The translations under genes and the position numbers were made by a program. Below are positions 22,527-33,225 of a stretch of DNA of 64,000 nucleotides, piece after piece. The stretch's first letter is position 1. Every line of letters begins with the position of its first letter. The notes below the pieces were generated by a model. It was not told the DNA's origin. It saw nothing but the letters and a program-made list of their open reading frames with translations, and made no database searches. The stretch is from Azolla caroliniana (lineage: Eukaryota > Polypodiophyta), in NCBI GenBank assembly GCA_043228905.1, contig JBHGNT010000018.1:6820001-6884000 (forward strand). Reading direction: 5' to 3'.

Positions 22527-23090
22527 TGAAGAGAAATGCGCGGAATATTGCTCGGCCACAACCGAGTAGTAAGTCACTTCTATAAGAATCAAACACAGAA
22601 ATGGGATGTGGAGAGTACACAAGAAAAATGACACTAGATGTTTACGTGGAAAAACCCTAATAGGGAAAAACCATGGGAGCCCACAAACTTTGAACTAACA
22701 CTATGAAGAGAAGGGGTACAATTAGAGACTCGGACGGAGGCAACGACCTCGAGCTCTGTTTCTTCACACAGTGGCGGTTACAACAGAGTATTGCTCTATC
22801 TCTCTCTCTCTCTCCCTCTCACACTCTCTGTACAACAATTATAGTAATATATCAACAACACAATCATGCTCACACCTTTAATGTGATTGCCCTAAGTCAT
22901 ATTTATAGCTATATGAACTTAGGGCTATTTACAAATATAGCCTCAATGGGCTTATTCAAGACATATTTACAAATCTGTCTTCTCTTCCGGTTCTCACCGG
23001 TTCTCCTCCGGTTTCTGGATCTCTTCCTGTTCTCACCGTGTTCTCTTTATTCATCGCCGGATCCCATCCAGAGAGACCGATTTCCCAACA
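22527..23090 (-). repeat. 3' LTR of element C2 (564 bp)
   Basis: On the minus strand it begins TGTTGGGAAATCGG and ends CTCTTCA, and it contains CTCGGTTGTGGCCGAGCAAT near the end. It is preceded on the minus strand by the purine-rich GAAGGGGGAGAT (polypurine tract). Confidence 0.9.
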
Positions 23091-24415
23091 ATCTCCCCCT
23101 TCACTCCGGTATGGGATGTCTTGTAAGTCCGATCCGCTTCCAACATGCGTCCAGCTTGTCGGGTGTCAGCACCTTGGTCAGCATATCCGACTCGTTCTCC
23201 TTCGTGTGGATCTTCGTCAGCACGAACTCTCGATCTTCAACTCACTCTCGGATCCAGTGGTACCTACGCTGGATGTGCTTCGTTTTGGAATGGTATGCCG
23301 CGTTCTTTGCAAGGTGCATGGCACTTTGACTGCCGCAGTAGAGCAGGCATTCCTCTTGCCGGATCCCTAGCTCTCTGATGAAGTCCTTCATCCATAATAT
23401 TTCCTTGCCGGCTTCCACGGCTGCCATGTACTCTGCCTCCGTGGTTGACAACGCAACCATCTTCTACAGCCTCGACTGCCACGAAACGGCTCCACCTGCA
23501 TAGGTCATGACATATCCGGAATTTGACCGGTTGGTGTCCACATCAGCCGACATATCCGAATCGGTAAAGCCTTCCATGAGGGGTTTACCGGAGCCGAATC
23601 GGAGGCACATACTCGAAGTGCCCTTTAAGTACCGGAGTATCCATTTTACCGCATTCCAGTGCTCTTTTCCGGGGTTGGTCATGAACTGACTCACCACTCC
23701 GACTGCGTATCCAATATCCGGTCGAGTACACACCATTGCGTACATCAAGCTCCCGACCGTAGAGGCATATGGAATCATCATCATATCGGCCTTCTCTGCC
23801 TTTGTCTTCGGTCTTTGTTTACCGGATAGTCTGTAGTTTGCCGGGAGTGTCGATCCAACCGGTTTTGCTTCTAACATGTTAAACCGCTGAAGCACCTTTG
23901 TCACATACTTTTTCTGTGACAGCCACAATTGCTTCTTCGACCGGTCCCGGATGATGTGCATCCCCAGTATCTGTCTTGCCGGACCCAAGTCTTTCATTGA
24001 GAAGGTCCGGTTAAGGGCCTTCTTCAGCATCTGTATCTTGACTTGGTCTCGTCCGACAATCAACATGTCGTCCATGTATAGGAGCAATATCAGGAAATCT
24101 CCTCCATCAAATTTCTTCACAAACACGCAGTGATCGGCTTGCGTCTTGTGATACCCTTGATCGGTCATGAAGGAGTCAAACTTCCGGTACCATTGCCGGG
24201 GAGCTTGCTTCAGTCCATATAAGCTCGTCTTCAGTCGACACACCAGGTGCTCCTTTCCTTTCTTCTCAAAACCTTCCGGTTGATGCATGTAGATCTCTTC
24301 TTCGAGGTCTCCGTGTAGGAATGTCGTATTGACATCCAGTTGCTCTACCTCGAGGTCCATGCTTGCTGCTATGCCCAATACCATCTGGATGAATGTCATC
24401 TTTACTACCGGGGCA
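23091..24415 (-). pseudogene. Element C2 RT and RNase H part
   Basis: The open frame 24,399-23,464 covers most of the reverse transcriptase: EQLDVNTTFLHGDLEEEIY (one changed residue in the usual VKTAF), then YGLKQAPRQWYRKF, LLYMDDMLIVG, GMHIIRD. It continues into RNase H (DGFTDSDMSADVD). A stop follows WQSRL, then STTEAEYMAAVEAGKE at 23,460-23,242 with another stop at RYHWIRE. The frame begins at the insertion site of D, which lies in the Asp-Glu-Ile-Phe-Ala-Pro region of the RT. Confidence 0.9.
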
Positions 24416-24482
24416 AAGATTGTTGGGATTACGGTCCCTCCGGATGGGATGTCCGGAGATGAATGACGGCAAGCCCGGTTGC

Positions 24483-24678
24483 GGTTACGGAGCCGGATGA
24501 TGAAGACCCCGGTTACGGAACCGGATGATGAAGACCCCGGTTACGGAGCCGGATGATGAAGACCCCGGTTACGGAACCGGATGATGAAGACCCCGGTTAC
24601 GGAACCGGATGATGAAGACCCCGGTTACGGAGCCGGATGATGAAGACCCCGGTTACGGAACCGGATGATGAATGTACC
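24483..24678 (+). repeat. Seven tandem 28-bp repeats in U3 of D
   Basis: The units begin GGTTACGG, continue AACCGGATGATGAAG (or AGCCGG...) and end ACCCC. The same array is in the 3' LTR near 29,325-29,520. By position they are candidate enhancer boxes; the Tnt1 LTR of tobacco is known to have tandem U3 enhancer repeats. Confidence 0.9.
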
Positions 24679-24770
24679 CGGAGAGAGATCCGGATGCGGA
24701 GACATATTTGTGAATATGTTTGCCAAGAGCCCTTGAGGCTATATTTGTAAATAGCCCGAAAGTCATATGT

Positions 24771-24783
24771 GTATAAATATGAC
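24771..24783 (+). promoter_or_regulatory. Putative TATA box of element D
   Basis: GTATAAATATGAC lies about 95 bp after the U3 repeat array, in a position typical for the start of R in a copia LTR. The same block (TATAAATATGACTTAGGG) is conserved in the other Tork-like LTRs of the window, including solo LTRs. Confidence 0.65.
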
Positions 24784-25149
24784 TTAGGGCAAACAGTTTT
24801 ACGTTGTTGCTCATTGTCTGTTTTTCCACTTAGAGGGAGCGAAGTGAGAGCAGCCGAGAGAGAGAGAGAGAGAAACGAAGAGGTCGACGCCTCTGTGTAA
24901 TACCGCCGCCTGTGGCGAGGACAGCGAGCTCAAGGTTGTTGCCTTGTAGCCTCGCCATTGTATATTCCAGTGTATAGTGGTAGTTGGAGTCGTGCACTCC
25001 CGTGGTTTTTCCCGTTTAGGGTTTTCCACGTTATACCCTGTGTATTCATCTCTCTGTGTCTTTGTTTTCATTTTTCTGCTGCATTGATCCGTGTTGTCTC
25101 GGTTGTGGCCGAGAGGCGAAAGAATTGATAGCGTCAAAGCTTTACAAAG

Positions 25150-25161
25150 TGGTATCAGAGC
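25150..25161 (+). promoter_or_regulatory. Primer-binding site of element D
   Basis: TGGTATCAGAGC, three bases after the 5' LTR; initiator-Met tRNA type, no mismatch to the usual form. Confidence 0.95.
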
Positions 25162-25175
25162 GACTGTTGCAGAAA

Positions 25176-28100
25176 ATGGAAGGCGGCGGCAGCGGGCAGC
25201 CGATGATGATGGTGCTGAATGCACAGAATTACGCCGACTGGAAGATCAAGATGGAGGATCTTCTGATTGTTCGGGACCTGTACGAACCGATTGACAGGTC
25301 GGAAATACCGAAAGGGGTACTTGAGTCGGAGTGGAAGCTCCTGAACCGGAAAGCCGTAGCAACGATCCGACAATACGTCGATGTAAGCGTCCTACAACAT
25401 GTGGCGAACGACACCAATGCATACGAGATGTGGAAGAAGCTGTCGGGCCTCTATGAGAGGAAGAATGCGTTGAACCGGACCTCCCTGATGAGGAAGATTG
25501 TGAATCTCAAGTACCGGGACGGCGAGAGTATGGTGGAACACGTAAGCACGTTCATGGGATTCGTGAACCAGCTTGCGGCGATCAAGTTCCCGTTGGAGGA
25601 TGCAATGCAAGCCATCATCCTGATGTGTACATTGCCGGACAGCTGGGAGAACTTGGTGGTGACTCTCAGCACCTCCTGCACAGAAGACAACTTGTCCCTA
25701 CAAACGGTAAAGACAAGTATTCTAAATGAAGAAGCGCGTCGGAGAGATAAAGAACCGGCCTCCGACTCGAAGGCGCTGCTTACCGAATCGGAACGGGGAA
25801 GACACTGGAACCGGAGTCCGCAAAGACGGGAGAAGTCGGGGACCCGGTCGCAGTCAAGAGGAAGACCCATTTGCTTCCACTGTGGGAAGCCGGGGCACTT
25901 CCGGAAAAATTGTCGGCATTACCGAAAGGACAACGGAGCCGACGACACCGATTCGAAGAAATCACCGGAGAGAAACGGTGCATACCGGGGAGCCACGGAC
26001 CGGAGAGGTCCGGATCGGCGAGGGCAGGACCGGAAAGGAACGACGGCACTCGCGGCAAGTGAAGAAGAGATAATGCTCATTACCGAAGAGAGGGAGCTGA
26101 ACCTTGCCGGCGTAGAGATGACCTGGGTGGTCGATTCCGGAGCGTCGTTCCACCTGACCCCGGAGAAGAAATACTTCTCATCCTACACAGCCGGTGAGCA
26201 CGGCTGTGTCCGGATGGGAAATGAAGGTACGTGCCGGATAGCCGGCATAGGAGACGTGTGGCTGATGACATCAACCGGATGCAAGATGCTGTTGAAGGAT
26301 GTGCGACACGTTCCGGAGGTCCGATTGAACCTGATCTCGGCCGGGAGGCTAGATGATGAAGGCTACACGGGTAGCATCCGGAACGGCGTAATGAAGTTCA
26401 GCAAGGGGAGCCTGATAGTGGCTCGGGCCCGGAAGGTCAACACTCTGTACCTGATGAATGCCCGGTTATGTCCGGAAGAGCTGAATGTAGCAGCCGACAC
26501 TGCCGGTGAGCTGTGGCACAAAAGACTGTGCCACATGAGTGAGAAGGGGATGAAGAGGCTTGCAGAAGACAACCTTATTCCAGTGAAGCATGTGCACCTG
26601 GAGAAGTGCACCGACTGCCTGGCCGGTAAGCAAAACCGGACCTCCTTCCACTCAAGGCCACCGACGAGACGTAGCGCACCCTTGGAGCTGGTGCACACTG
26701 ATGTGTGTCAGGTAGAAACGAAGTCACATGGCGGAGCCCAGTACTTCGTGACATTCATTGATGATCACAGCCGGAAGCTGTGGACGGCACCGTTGAAGAC
26801 AAAGGACCAAGTATTGTCCGTCTTCAAAGAACTCCACGCGAGAGTGGAAAGGGAATCCGGCAAGAAGCTGAAAGCGATACGAGCGGATAACGGAGGGGAA
26901 TACCGGGGGCAGTTCCAGGAGTACTGCCGCTCGAAGGGAATCCGGCTCGAGTTTACTGTGCCGAAGACGCCGGAACTGAACGGGCTGGCCGAGAGGATGA
27001 ATCGGACCATAATGGAGAGGGTCCGGAGTATGCTAGCGCATGCGAAACTACCCAAGGGATTTTGGGCTGAGGCAATGTCGACGGCGACGTATGTGATAAA
27101 TAGATCACCCTCAGTACCTTTGGACGGAGACACGCCGCAGAAAGTGTGGACCGGTAAGGAAGTGTCCTACCGGCATCTGAAGGTGTTCGGGTGTCTCACA
27201 TACGTGCATGTGGCAAAGGACCGGAGAGGAAAGTTAGATCCAAAGACCCGGCCATGCATATTCCTCGGTTACGGCGACGACGAGTTTGGCTACCGAGTAT
27301 GGGACCCGGTCGACAAGAAGATATTCAGGAGTCGAGATATCATTTTCATGGAGGACAAGACGCTCGCCGACTGGGAGTCGGAGAAGAAGATGAAGAGCTC
27401 CAAGTCGACCGGTGAGGATAAACTCTACGAGGAGCAGTCCCGACCGGCAAGGGACCGGTTAACACTCGAAGACCCGGCCGAAGACGGTGAAGAAACAGAA
27501 CCGGCTGAAGAGGATGAAAATGATACCGGAACCGGCCCCGATCCCGAAATGGATTCGGATGAAGAAGAAGAATCGGAAGAACCGGTTACCGAAGCTCCCG
27601 AACGGAGATATCCTCTAAGAGAGAGAAGGGCCCCCCGGAGATTTCCGGAACCAGAGCACGTGCTGCTAACCGACGAGGGGGAGCCGGAGAGCTTTGAAGA
27701 AGCAAAGCACGACACCCAGAGCCGCAGGTGGTTAAGTGCCATGCAGGACGAGATGGATTCCCTGCATGAGAACCACACATATGAACTTGTGGAGTTGCCG
27801 AAAGGAAAGCGGGCACTTCGAAACAAGTGGGTGTTCAAGCTGAAACCGGGAGATGCCGGAAACCCCCCGAGATACAAAGCCCGGATCGTGGTGAAGGGGT
27901 TTCAGCAGAAGAAGGGCGTCGACTTCGACGAGATATTTGCCCCGGTAGTGAAGATGACCTCCATCCGGACGGTGCTGAGCATAGCGGCAAGCATGGACCT
28001 CGAGGTAGAACAGATGGACGTGAAGACGGCATTCCTTCACGGTGACCTCGAAGAAGAGATCTACATGCAGCAACCGGAAGGATTCGAGAAGAAAGGGAAG

Positions 28101-29252
28101 GAGCACCTGGTATGCCGGTTGAAGAAGAGCCTTTACGGACTGAAGCAGGCTCCCCGGCAATGGTACCGGAAGTTCGACTCCTTCATGACCAACGAAGGGT
28201 ACCTCAAAACGCAGTCTGACCACTGCGTGTTTGTGAAGAAGTTCGAAGGAGGAGACTTTCTAATACTCCTCCTGTACGTGGACGACATGTTGATCGTCGG
28301 ACGGGACCAGGTAAAGATACGGATGCTGAAGAAGGCTCTTCACCGAACCTTCTCAATGAAGGACCTGGGTCCGGCGAGGCAAATACTAGGGATGCACATC
28401 ATCCGGGACCGGAGCAAGAAGCAGTTGTGGCTGTCACAAGAGAAGTACGTGACAAAGGTGCTTCAACGGTTCAACATGTCGGAAGCAAGACCGGTCGGAT
28501 CAACCCTCCCGGCAAACTGCAAGCTGTCCAGCAAGCAATGTCCCAAGACAAAAGCTGAAAAGGAGGATATGATGAAAGTACCGTATGCCTCAGCCGTCGG
28601 GAGCTTGATGTACGCCATGGTGTGTACGAGACCGGATATAGGATATGCAGTCGGAGTGGTGAGCCGGTACATGAGCAATCCCGGCAAAGAGCACTGGAAC
28701 GCGGTCAAGTGGATACTCCGATACCTGAAGGGCACAGCGAATGTGTGCCTCCGATTCGGCTCCGGTAAGCCCGAACTCGACGGCTTCACCGATTCGGATA
28801 TGTCGGCTGATGCAGATACCAGCCGGTCCACATCAGGGTATGTGATGACGTATGCAGGGGGAGCCGTTTCGTGGCAGTCGAGGCTGCAGAAGACGGTTGC
28901 GTTGTCAACCACGGAGGCGGAGTACATGGCAGCTGTTGAAGCCGGCAAGGAAGTAATATGGATGAAGGACTTCATTAGAGAGCTCGGTATCCGGCAGGAG
29001 GAGTACCGACTCTACTGCGACAGTCAGAGTGCAATCCACCTTGCGAAGAATGCGGCCTATCACTCCCGGACGAAGCACATCCAGCGAAGATATCACTGGA
29101 TCCGGGAAAGGATAGAAGACAAGGAGTTCGTGCTGACGAAGGTCCACACGGACGAGAACGGGTCGGATATGCTGACCAAGGTGCTCACACCCGACAAGCT
29201 GGAAGCATGCCGGAAGAGGATCGGATTGGAGAGACATCCCATGCCGAAGTGA
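25176..29252 (+). CDS. Element D Gag-Pol polyprotein, 1358 residues, uninterrupted
   Basis: A single-frame copia polyprotein. The start chosen is ATG 25,176, the first after the primer-binding site. The frame is open upstream to 25,056, but that lies in the LTR. Gag is about residues 1-225. The CCHC zinc knuckle has C233, C236, H241, C246. The aspartic protease motif DSGA is at 320-323. The integrase zinc site uses H448, H453, C478, C481, and the catalytic triad is D509, D571, E607 with the usual 35-residue D-E spacing. An acidic linker (about 760-805) follows. The reverse transcriptase has D948 in the first catalytic motif and YVDD at 1034-1037. RNase H has D1206, an EAEY box near 1247 and D1282. 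Sequence words and order fit the Tork (Tnt1) lineage. It should make virus-like particles, cut itself, copy its RNA and insert the cDNA. No broken motif was seen. Confidence 0.96.
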   Translation: MEGGGSGQPMMMVLNAQNYADWKIKMEDLLIVRDLYEPIDRSEIPKGVLESEWKLLNRKAVATIRQYVDVSVLQHVANDTNAYEMWKKLSGLYERKNALNRTSLMRKIVNLKYRDGESMVEHVSTFMGFVNQLAAIKFPLEDAMQAIILMCTLPDSWENLVVTLSTSCTEDNLSLQTVKTSILNEEARRRDKEPASDSKALLTESERGRHWNRSPQRREKSGTRSQSRGRPICFHCGKPGHFRKNCRHYRKDNGADDTDSKKSPERNGAYRGATDRRGPDRRGQDRKGTTALAASEEEIMLITEERELNLAGVEMTWVVDSGASFHLTPEKKYFSSYTAGEHGCVRMGNEGTCRIAGIGDVWLMTSTGCKMLLKDVRHVPEVRLNLISAGRLDDEGYTGSIRNGVMKFSKGSLIVARARKVNTLYLMNARLCPEELNVAADTAGELWHKRLCHMSEKGMKRLAEDNLIPVKHVHLEKCTDCLAGKQNRTSFHSRPPTRRSAPLELVHTDVCQVETKSHGGAQYFVTFIDDHSRKLWTAPLKTKDQVLSVFKELHARVERESGKKLKAIRADNGGEYRGQFQEYCRSKGIRLEFTVPKTPELNGLAERMNRTIMERVRSMLAHAKLPKGFWAEAMSTATYVINRSPSVPLDGDTPQKVWTGKEVSYRHLKVFGCLTYVHVAKDRRGKLDPKTRPCIFLGYGDDEFGYRVWDPVDKKIFRSRDIIFMEDKTLADWESEKKMKSSKSTGEDKLYEEQSRPARDRLTLEDPAEDGEETEPAEEDENDTGTGPDPEMDSDEEEESEEPVTEAPERRYPLRERRAPRRFPEPEHVLLTDEGEPESFEEAKHDTQSRRWLSAMQDEMDSLHENHTYELVELPKGKRALRNKWVFKLKPGDAGNPPRYKARIVVKGFQQKKGVDFDEIFAPVVKMTSIRTVLSIAASMDLEVEQMDVKTAFLHGDLEEEIYMQQPEGFEKKGKEHLVCRLKKSLYGLKQAPRQWYRKFDSFMTNEGYLKTQSDHCVFVKKFEGGDFLILLLYVDDMLIVGRDQVKIRMLKKALHRTFSMKDLGPARQILGMHIIRDRSKKQLWLSQEKYVTKVLQRFNMSEARPVGSTLPANCKLSSKQCPKTKAEKEDMMKVPYASAVGSLMYAMVCTRPDIGYAVGVVSRYMSNPGKEHWNAVKWILRYLKGTANVCLRFGSGKPELDGFTDSDMSADADTSRSTSGYVMTYAGGAVSWQSRLQKTVALSTTEAEYMAAVEAGKEVIWMKDFIRELGIRQEEYRLYCDSQSAIHLAKNAAYHSRTKHIQRRYHWIRERIEDKEFVLTKVHTDENGSDMLTKVLTPDKLEACRKRIGLERHPMPK

Positions 29253-29262
29253 AGGGGGAGTT
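29249..29262 (+). promoter_or_regulatory. Polypurine tract of element D
   Basis: GTGAAGGGGGAGTT overlaps the stop codon and ends directly before the 3' LTR. It is the expected primer site for plus-strand DNA synthesis. Confidence 0.88.
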
Positions 29263-29988
29263 TGTTGGGATTACGGTCCCTCCGGATGGGATGTCCGGAG
29301 ATGAATGACGGCAAGCCCGGTTGCGGTTACGGAGCCGGATGATGAAGACCCCGGTTACGGAACCGGATGATGAAGACCCCGGTTACGGAGCCGGATGATG
29401 AAGACCCCGGTTACGGAACCGGATGATGAAGACCCCGGTTACGGAACCGGATGATGAAGACCCCGGTTACGGAGCCGGATGATGAAGACCCCGGTTACGG
29501 AACCGGATGATGAATGTACCCGGAGAGAGATCCGGATGCGGAGACATATTTGTGAATATGTTTGCCAAGAGCCCTTGAGGCTATATTTGTAAATAGCCCG
29601 AAAGTCATATGTGTATAAATATGACTTAGGGCAAACAGTTTTACGTTGTTGCTCATTGTCTGTTTTTCCACTTAGAGGGAGCGAAGTGAGAGCAGCCGAG
29701 AGAGAGAGAGAGAGAAACGAAGAGGTCGACGCCTCTGTGTAATACCGCCGCCTGTGGCGAGGACAGCGAGCTCAAGGTTGTTGCCTTGTAGCCTCGCCAT
29801 TGTATATTCCAGTGTATAGTGGTAGTTGGAGTCGTGCACTCCCGTGGTTTTTCCCGTTTAGGGTTTTCCACGTTATACCCTGTGTATTCATCTCTCTGTG
29901 TCTTTGTTTTCATTTTTCTGCTGCATTGATCCGTGTTGTCTCGGTTGTGGCCGAGAGGCGAAAGAATTGATAGCGTCAAAGCTTTACA
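29263..29988 (+). repeat. 3' LTR of element D (726 bp)
   Basis: Same length as, and by eye identical to, 24,421-25,146, including all seven 28-bp repeats. It is followed by AAGAT at 29,989-29,993. Confidence 0.96.
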
Positions 29989-29993
29989 AAGAT

Positions 29994-32708
29994 CTCCTCG
30001 AAATCCACTCCTTTCTTCTGCTAGAAGCCCTTCACCACGATTCGGGCCTTATACCTTGGTGGATTTCTGGCGTCTCCCGGTTTCAACTTGTACACCCACT
30101 TGTTCCGAAGTGCCCTCTTTCCTTTCGGCAACTCCACTAATTTGTATGTGTGGTTCTCATGCAGGGAATCCATCTAATCCTACATGGCTCTCAACCACTT
30201 GCGGTTGTGGGTGTCTCCCCTTGCTTATTCAAAGCTTTCCGGTTCCCCCTCATCGGTTAGCAACACATGCTCTGCATCCGGAAATCTTCGGGGGGCTCTT
30301 CTCTCCCGGAGAGGATATCTCCTTCCTTGGTTTCTGACGGTTGGTTCCTCCATTTGTTCCTCATCCTCATCCGATTCGGGATCTTGTCCAGTTCCAGTGT
30401 CATCATCATCTTCTTCTTCTTCTTCGGTCGATTCAGTTTCTTGTATGAATCCGGCCGGTTCGTTGAGTGTCATCCGGTTACCGGCTAACATCTGATTTTC
30501 AACCGGGTATATCCTTTTGTCCTCAAGCCGGTTTTCAATGGATGATCCGGAGTTTGTTACCTTCTTCTCCGACTCCCAGTCGGCAATGGTCTTGTCTTCC
30601 ATGAAGACTATGTCCTGACTCCAGAACACCTTTCTGTCGACCAGATCCCACACCCGGTAACCGAACTTATCGTCGCCAAATCCAAGGAATATGCATGGCC
30701 GAGACTTTGGATCCAGCTTTGCTCTCTTGTCCTTCGCCACATGCATGTATGCGAGATACCCGAACACCTTCAGATGCCGGTAAGACACATCCTTACCGGT
30801 CCATACTTTCTTAGGTGAGTCTTCGTCCAAGGGTATTGAGGGTGATCTGTTTATCACATAGGTCGCCGTCGTCAGCGCCTCAGCCCAAAACGTCTTGGGT
30901 AACTTGGCATGTGCGAACATGCTCCGGACTCTCTCCATTATGGTTTGGTTCATCCTTTCGGCCAGCCCGTTTAGTTCTGGCGTCTTCGGCACAGTGAATT
31001 CGAGCTGGATTCCCTTCGACTAACAGTACTCCTCGAATTGCCCCCGGTATTCTCCTCCGTTATCTGCTCGAACTGCTTTCAGCTTCCGACCGCTTTCTCT
31101 TTCCACTCTTGCGTGGAGCTCCTTTAAGACGTATAATACTTGATCCTTCATCTTCAACGGTGAGACCCACAGCTTCCAGCTGTGGTCATCTATGAACGTC
31201 ACGAAGTACTGCAATCCAGCATGTGACTTCGTGTCAACTTGACACACATCGGTATGCACTAGCTCCAGTGGTGCATTCCGTCTCATCGGTGGTCTTGACC
31301 GGAAGGAGGTGCGGTTTTGCTTGTCGGCCAGGTAGTCGGTGCACTTCTCAAGTTGCACGTCCTTCACCAGAATGAAGTTGTCTTCAGCAAGCCTCTTTAT
31401 CCCCTTCTCACTCATGTGACACAATCTTTAGTGCCATAGCTCACCGGCAACGTCAAATGCTACGTTCACTTCTTCCCGGCATATCTAGGCATTCATCAAG
31501 TACAATGTGTTGACCTTCCGAGCTCGAGCCACTGTTAAGCTCCCTTTGCAGAACTTCATGACACCATTTCGGATGCTACCTCTGTAGCCTTCATCATCTA
31601 GCCGACCGGTTGATATCATGTTCAGTCGAACCTCCGGAACGTGTCGGACATCCTTCAGCAGCAACTTGCATCTAGTTGATGTCGTCAACAACACATCTCC
31701 TATGCCGATAATTCGGCATGTCCCTTCATTCCCCATCCAGACACAGCCGTGCTCATTGGTTGTGTAGGATGAGAAGCATTTCCAATCCGGGGTAAGGTGG
31801 AATGATGCTCCGGAATCGACAACCCACGTTGTCTCGTCGACGGCAAGGTTCAACTCACTCTCCTCAGTGATGAGCATTAGTTCTTCTTCACTTGCCGTGA
31901 TCGCCGTTGTTCTCTTCTGGTCTAGGCCTCGCTGATCTGAACCATTTTGGTCCGGTGACTTCTTCGAATCGGTATTGTCGGTTCCCTTGTCTTTCCGGAA
32001 ATGCCAATAGTTCTTTTGGAAGTGTCCCGGCTTGCCACAATAGAAGCAAGTGGGCCTCCCCCTTGACTTTGACCGTGTCCCCGACTTTTCCCGGTTTTGG
32101 GGACTCCGATTCCTTTGTCTTCCGCGTTCCGATTTGGTAAGGAGGGCTTTGGCGTCAAAGATCACCTCCTTGTCTTTCCGTCGCGCCTCCTCATCTAGCA
32201 AGCTCGACTTGACTCTTGCTAGGGATAGCTATTTTCCTTCCGGCCCAGCATTGCCCAACGTGACAACTAACGTCTCCCAACTATCCGGGAGGTAACCGAG
32301 CAGGAGTAGAGCAAGTACCTCATCGGCGAGAGGTACATACAACGAGGTTGCTTGGTGTATCAGCCCCTGGAAGGCATTCATGTGCTCCGCCATACTGGAG
32401 CCATCTTGGTACCGGAGCCTCACTAGCTTCCGAAATACCGAAACCCAATTAATGACATTCTTGTTCTGGAACATGATGTTGATCTTCTCCCAGAGTTCAT
32501 GGGCCTTGCTCTCTTCATTGAAGTTGTTGTACAGGCTCATGTCGATGAAGCACCGGATGTATGACATCGTCTTCATGTGCATCACCTTCCACATTGTGGC
32601 GTCGATCTTATCTAGTCTCTTATCCCTAAACTGAACTGGCAACCAAAGATCTTTAACCACCAACATGTCCCTCATCGTCGACTTCCATACTGAGTAGTTG
32701 GAGCTGGT
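29994..32708 (-). pseudogene. Element C2 gag, protease, integrase part
   Basis: Read from 32,708 down. Gag starts inside the first conserved segment (SNYSVWKSTMRDMLV) because the true start was deleted. The frame 32,201-31,485 has a zinc knuckle with Tyr for the last Cys (CFYCGKPGHFQKNY) and an intact protease motif VVDSGASFHL. Integrase: 31,424-31,020 (VHTDVCQ, FIDDHSWKLW, RADNGGEY). Integrase end and Glu/Asp-rich linker: 30,992-30,225 (PELNGLAERMNQT, YPLRERRAPRRF). The start of the RT runs to the AAGAT duplication of D. There are a few stops and frameshifts. Confidence 0.9.
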
Positions 32709-33225
32709 AAGTAAGTCACTTCTGTAAGAGTCAAACACAGAAATGGGAAGTGGAGAGTACACAAGAAAAATGACACGGGATGTTTACGTGGAAAAACCCT
32801 AATAGGGAAAAACCATGGGAGCCCACAGACTCCGAACTAACACTATGAAGAGAAGGGGTACAATCAGAGACTCGGAGGCAACGACCTCAAGCTTTGTTTC
32901 TTCACACAGTGGTGGTTACAACAAAGTATCGCTCTGTATCTCTCTCTCTCTCCCTCTCACACTCTCTATACAATAGTTACAGTAATATATCAACACAATC
33001 ATGCTTACACCTTTAATGTGATTGCCCTAAGTCATATTTATAGCTATATGAACTTAGGGCTATTTACAAATATAGCCTCAATGGGCTTATTCAAGACATA
33101 TTTACAAATCTGTCCTCTCTTCTGGTTCTCACCGGGTCTCCTTCGGTTTCCGGATCTCTACCAATTCTCACTAGGTTCTCTTTATTCATCACCGAATCCC
33201 ATCTGGAGAGACCGATTTCCCAACA
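32709..33225 (-). repeat. 5' LTR of element C2, 3' end deleted
   Basis: It matches 22,527-23,090 but lacks the last ~45 bases of the LTR, which are joined directly to gag. The outer end (TGTTGGGAAATCGG on the minus strand) abuts ATCTA. Confidence 0.88.

Larger units (their letters stand above)
24421..25146 (+). repeat. 5' LTR of element D (726 bp)
   Basis: Starts TGTTGGGATTACGG and ends AAAGCTTTACA. U3 carries seven 28-bp repeats (24,483-24,678), followed by a TATA-like GTATAAATATGAC at 24,771, an AG tract and a 3' part with CTCGGTTGTGGCCGAG. The LTR should hold the promoter and the poly-A signal of the element. Confidence 0.96.
24421..29988 (+). mobile_element. Complete, apparently intact Tork/Tnt1-like copia element D
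   Basis: A 5568-bp element flanked by a perfect AAGAT duplication (24,416-24,420 and 29,989-29,993). The two 726-bp LTRs show no difference on base-by-base reading. It has a primer-binding site, one uninterrupted gag-pol frame with all catalytic motifs, and a polypurine tract. It lies inside the RT of C2, so it is the last insertion in this region. Everything needed for autonomous movement seems present; activity itself cannot be seen from sequence. Confidence 0.95.
22527..33225 (-). mobile_element. Tork-like copia element C2, minus strand, interrupted by D
   Basis: It is flanked by a perfect ATCTA duplication (22,522-22,526 and 33,226-33,230), and its removal joins the LINE endonuclease in frame. 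The LTR at 22,527-23,090 is complete (564 bp). The LTR at 32,709-33,225 lacks its 3' end together with the primer-binding site and gag start. The internal region is split by element D at 24,421-29,988. Confidence 0.9.

Noticed and set aside
24483-24678. Regular 28-bp repeats resembling a CRISPR array
   Set aside because: The repeats are head to tail without spacers and occur in both LTRs of a retrotransposon in a plant genome.
25056-25175. Upstream ATG extending the D polyprotein by 40 residues
   Set aside because: The extension is inside the 5' LTR and across the primer-binding site; ATG 25,176 directly after the primer-binding site fits related elements better.
27425-28223. Long minus-strand frames opposite the D polyprotein
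   Set aside because: Shadow frames of a GC-rich coding sequence; no domain, start context or homology pattern.
32601-32762. Apparent gag N-terminus (MYSPLPISVF...) at the right of C2
   Set aside because: It is a chance fusion across the deletion between the LTR and gag of C2, not a real start.
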